From contig JALRGP010000068.1 in assembly GCA_023259685.1 (NCBI GenBank), forward strand, positions 1-5,582: a stretch of DNA of 5,582 bases. The letters run 5' to 3'. Under the pieces are notes generated by a model. The model worked only from the letters and a program-made list of their open reading frames with translations, ran no database searches and was not told the DNA's origin. Below are positions 5,464 to 5,582 of this stretch, piece by piece. The translations under genes and the position numbers were made by a program. The number at the start of each line of letters is the position of its first letter. Position 1 is the stretch's first letter. The stretch is from Alphaproteobacteria bacterium (GTDB lineage: Bacteria; Pseudomonadota; Alphaproteobacteria; JALRGP01).

Positions 5464-5582
5464 ACTCAATTGTGTTTTGTGGCATAGTACACAAACAATC
5501 AGGTGCAGGGCCTACGCACGAAGAATTTTATTGACACAATTCAATAGATGTTTTAAAGACATAGCATTTCGTCTCATGATAC
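5462..5582. repeat. Degenerate second copy of the repeat family upstream of clpB (may continue past the edge)
   Basis: CAGGGCCTACGCACGAA (5506-5522) matches the core of the 193-bp element at 16 of 17 bases. Other short matches fall at similar distances: TAAC 44 bp before the core here and 40 bp in copy 1; GTAC at 19 and 16 bp; GTTTT at 28 and 25 bp after it; ATAGCA at 39 and 35 bp. An 8-bp inverted repeat, AATTGTGT (5468-5475) and ACACAATT (5534-5541), is present, but the 16-bp termini of copy 1 are not. The sequence is intergenic and fully contains the visible clpB upstream region. The extent is uncertain; only the core is firm. Confidence 0.5.

Noticed and set aside
5465..5582. Plus-strand frame open from 5465 to the window edge (39 codons) through the degenerate repeat
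   Set aside because: No convincing start codon or ribosome binding site; the matching frame in the other repeat copy is interrupted by stops, so it is probably repeat DNA rather than a gene.
1..5582. CRISPR array, tRNA or rRNA gene, replication origin
   Set aside because: No regularly spaced repeats, cloverleaf-like sequences or rRNA motifs were found; non-coding DNA is limited to three short gaps.

Overview
The window reads as chromosome from a low-GC alphaproteobacterium. The main clue is ribosomal protein S1, whose N-terminus (FSALLDEFMGE, then VGLKSEGRVP) resembles the alphaproteobacterial S1 type. AT-rich coding and spacer DNA, degenerate small repeats and a mevalonate-pathway gene in place of the usual alphaproteobacterial context make a host-associated lineage (for example Holosporales-like) plausible. 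That lineage is an inference; there is no rRNA here to confirm it.

All recognisable genes lie on the minus strand, so biological order runs from right to left. At the right edge (5435-5582) is the clpB upstream region, which carries a degenerate repeat. Next is clpB (5434-2939), a complete class B AAA+ disaggregase with a strong internal ribosome binding site, suggesting a second, N-terminally shortened product. A 429-bp intergenic region follows. It holds a 193-bp MITE-like element with perfect 16-bp terminal inverted repeats, starting 2 bp after the clpB stop, then AT-rich DNA, then a good sigma70 promoter and a leader hairpin for rpsA. rpsA (2509-827) is complete, has six S1 domains and starts with GTG.

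Downstream of rpsA is a probable intrinsic terminator or attenuator (779-808). After it come an unrecognised small gene for a 120-residue secreted or membrane-anchored protein (762-400) and, overlapping it by 4 bp (ATGA), the first 134 codons of diphosphomevalonate decarboxylase (mvaD), which runs off the left edge.

Functionally, rpsA (translation initiation) and clpB (protein rescue with DnaK) are housekeeping genes. The small gene and mvaD look like a translationally coupled pair fed by partial read-through from rpsA. mvaD implies isoprenoid synthesis through mevalonate, with further pathway genes possibly to the left. The points most worth a second look are the small repeat family (two copies sharing a 13-bp core), the internal clpB start, the rpsA/small gene/mvaD arrangement, and the unknown small protein. 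I saw no wholly new multi-gene system.
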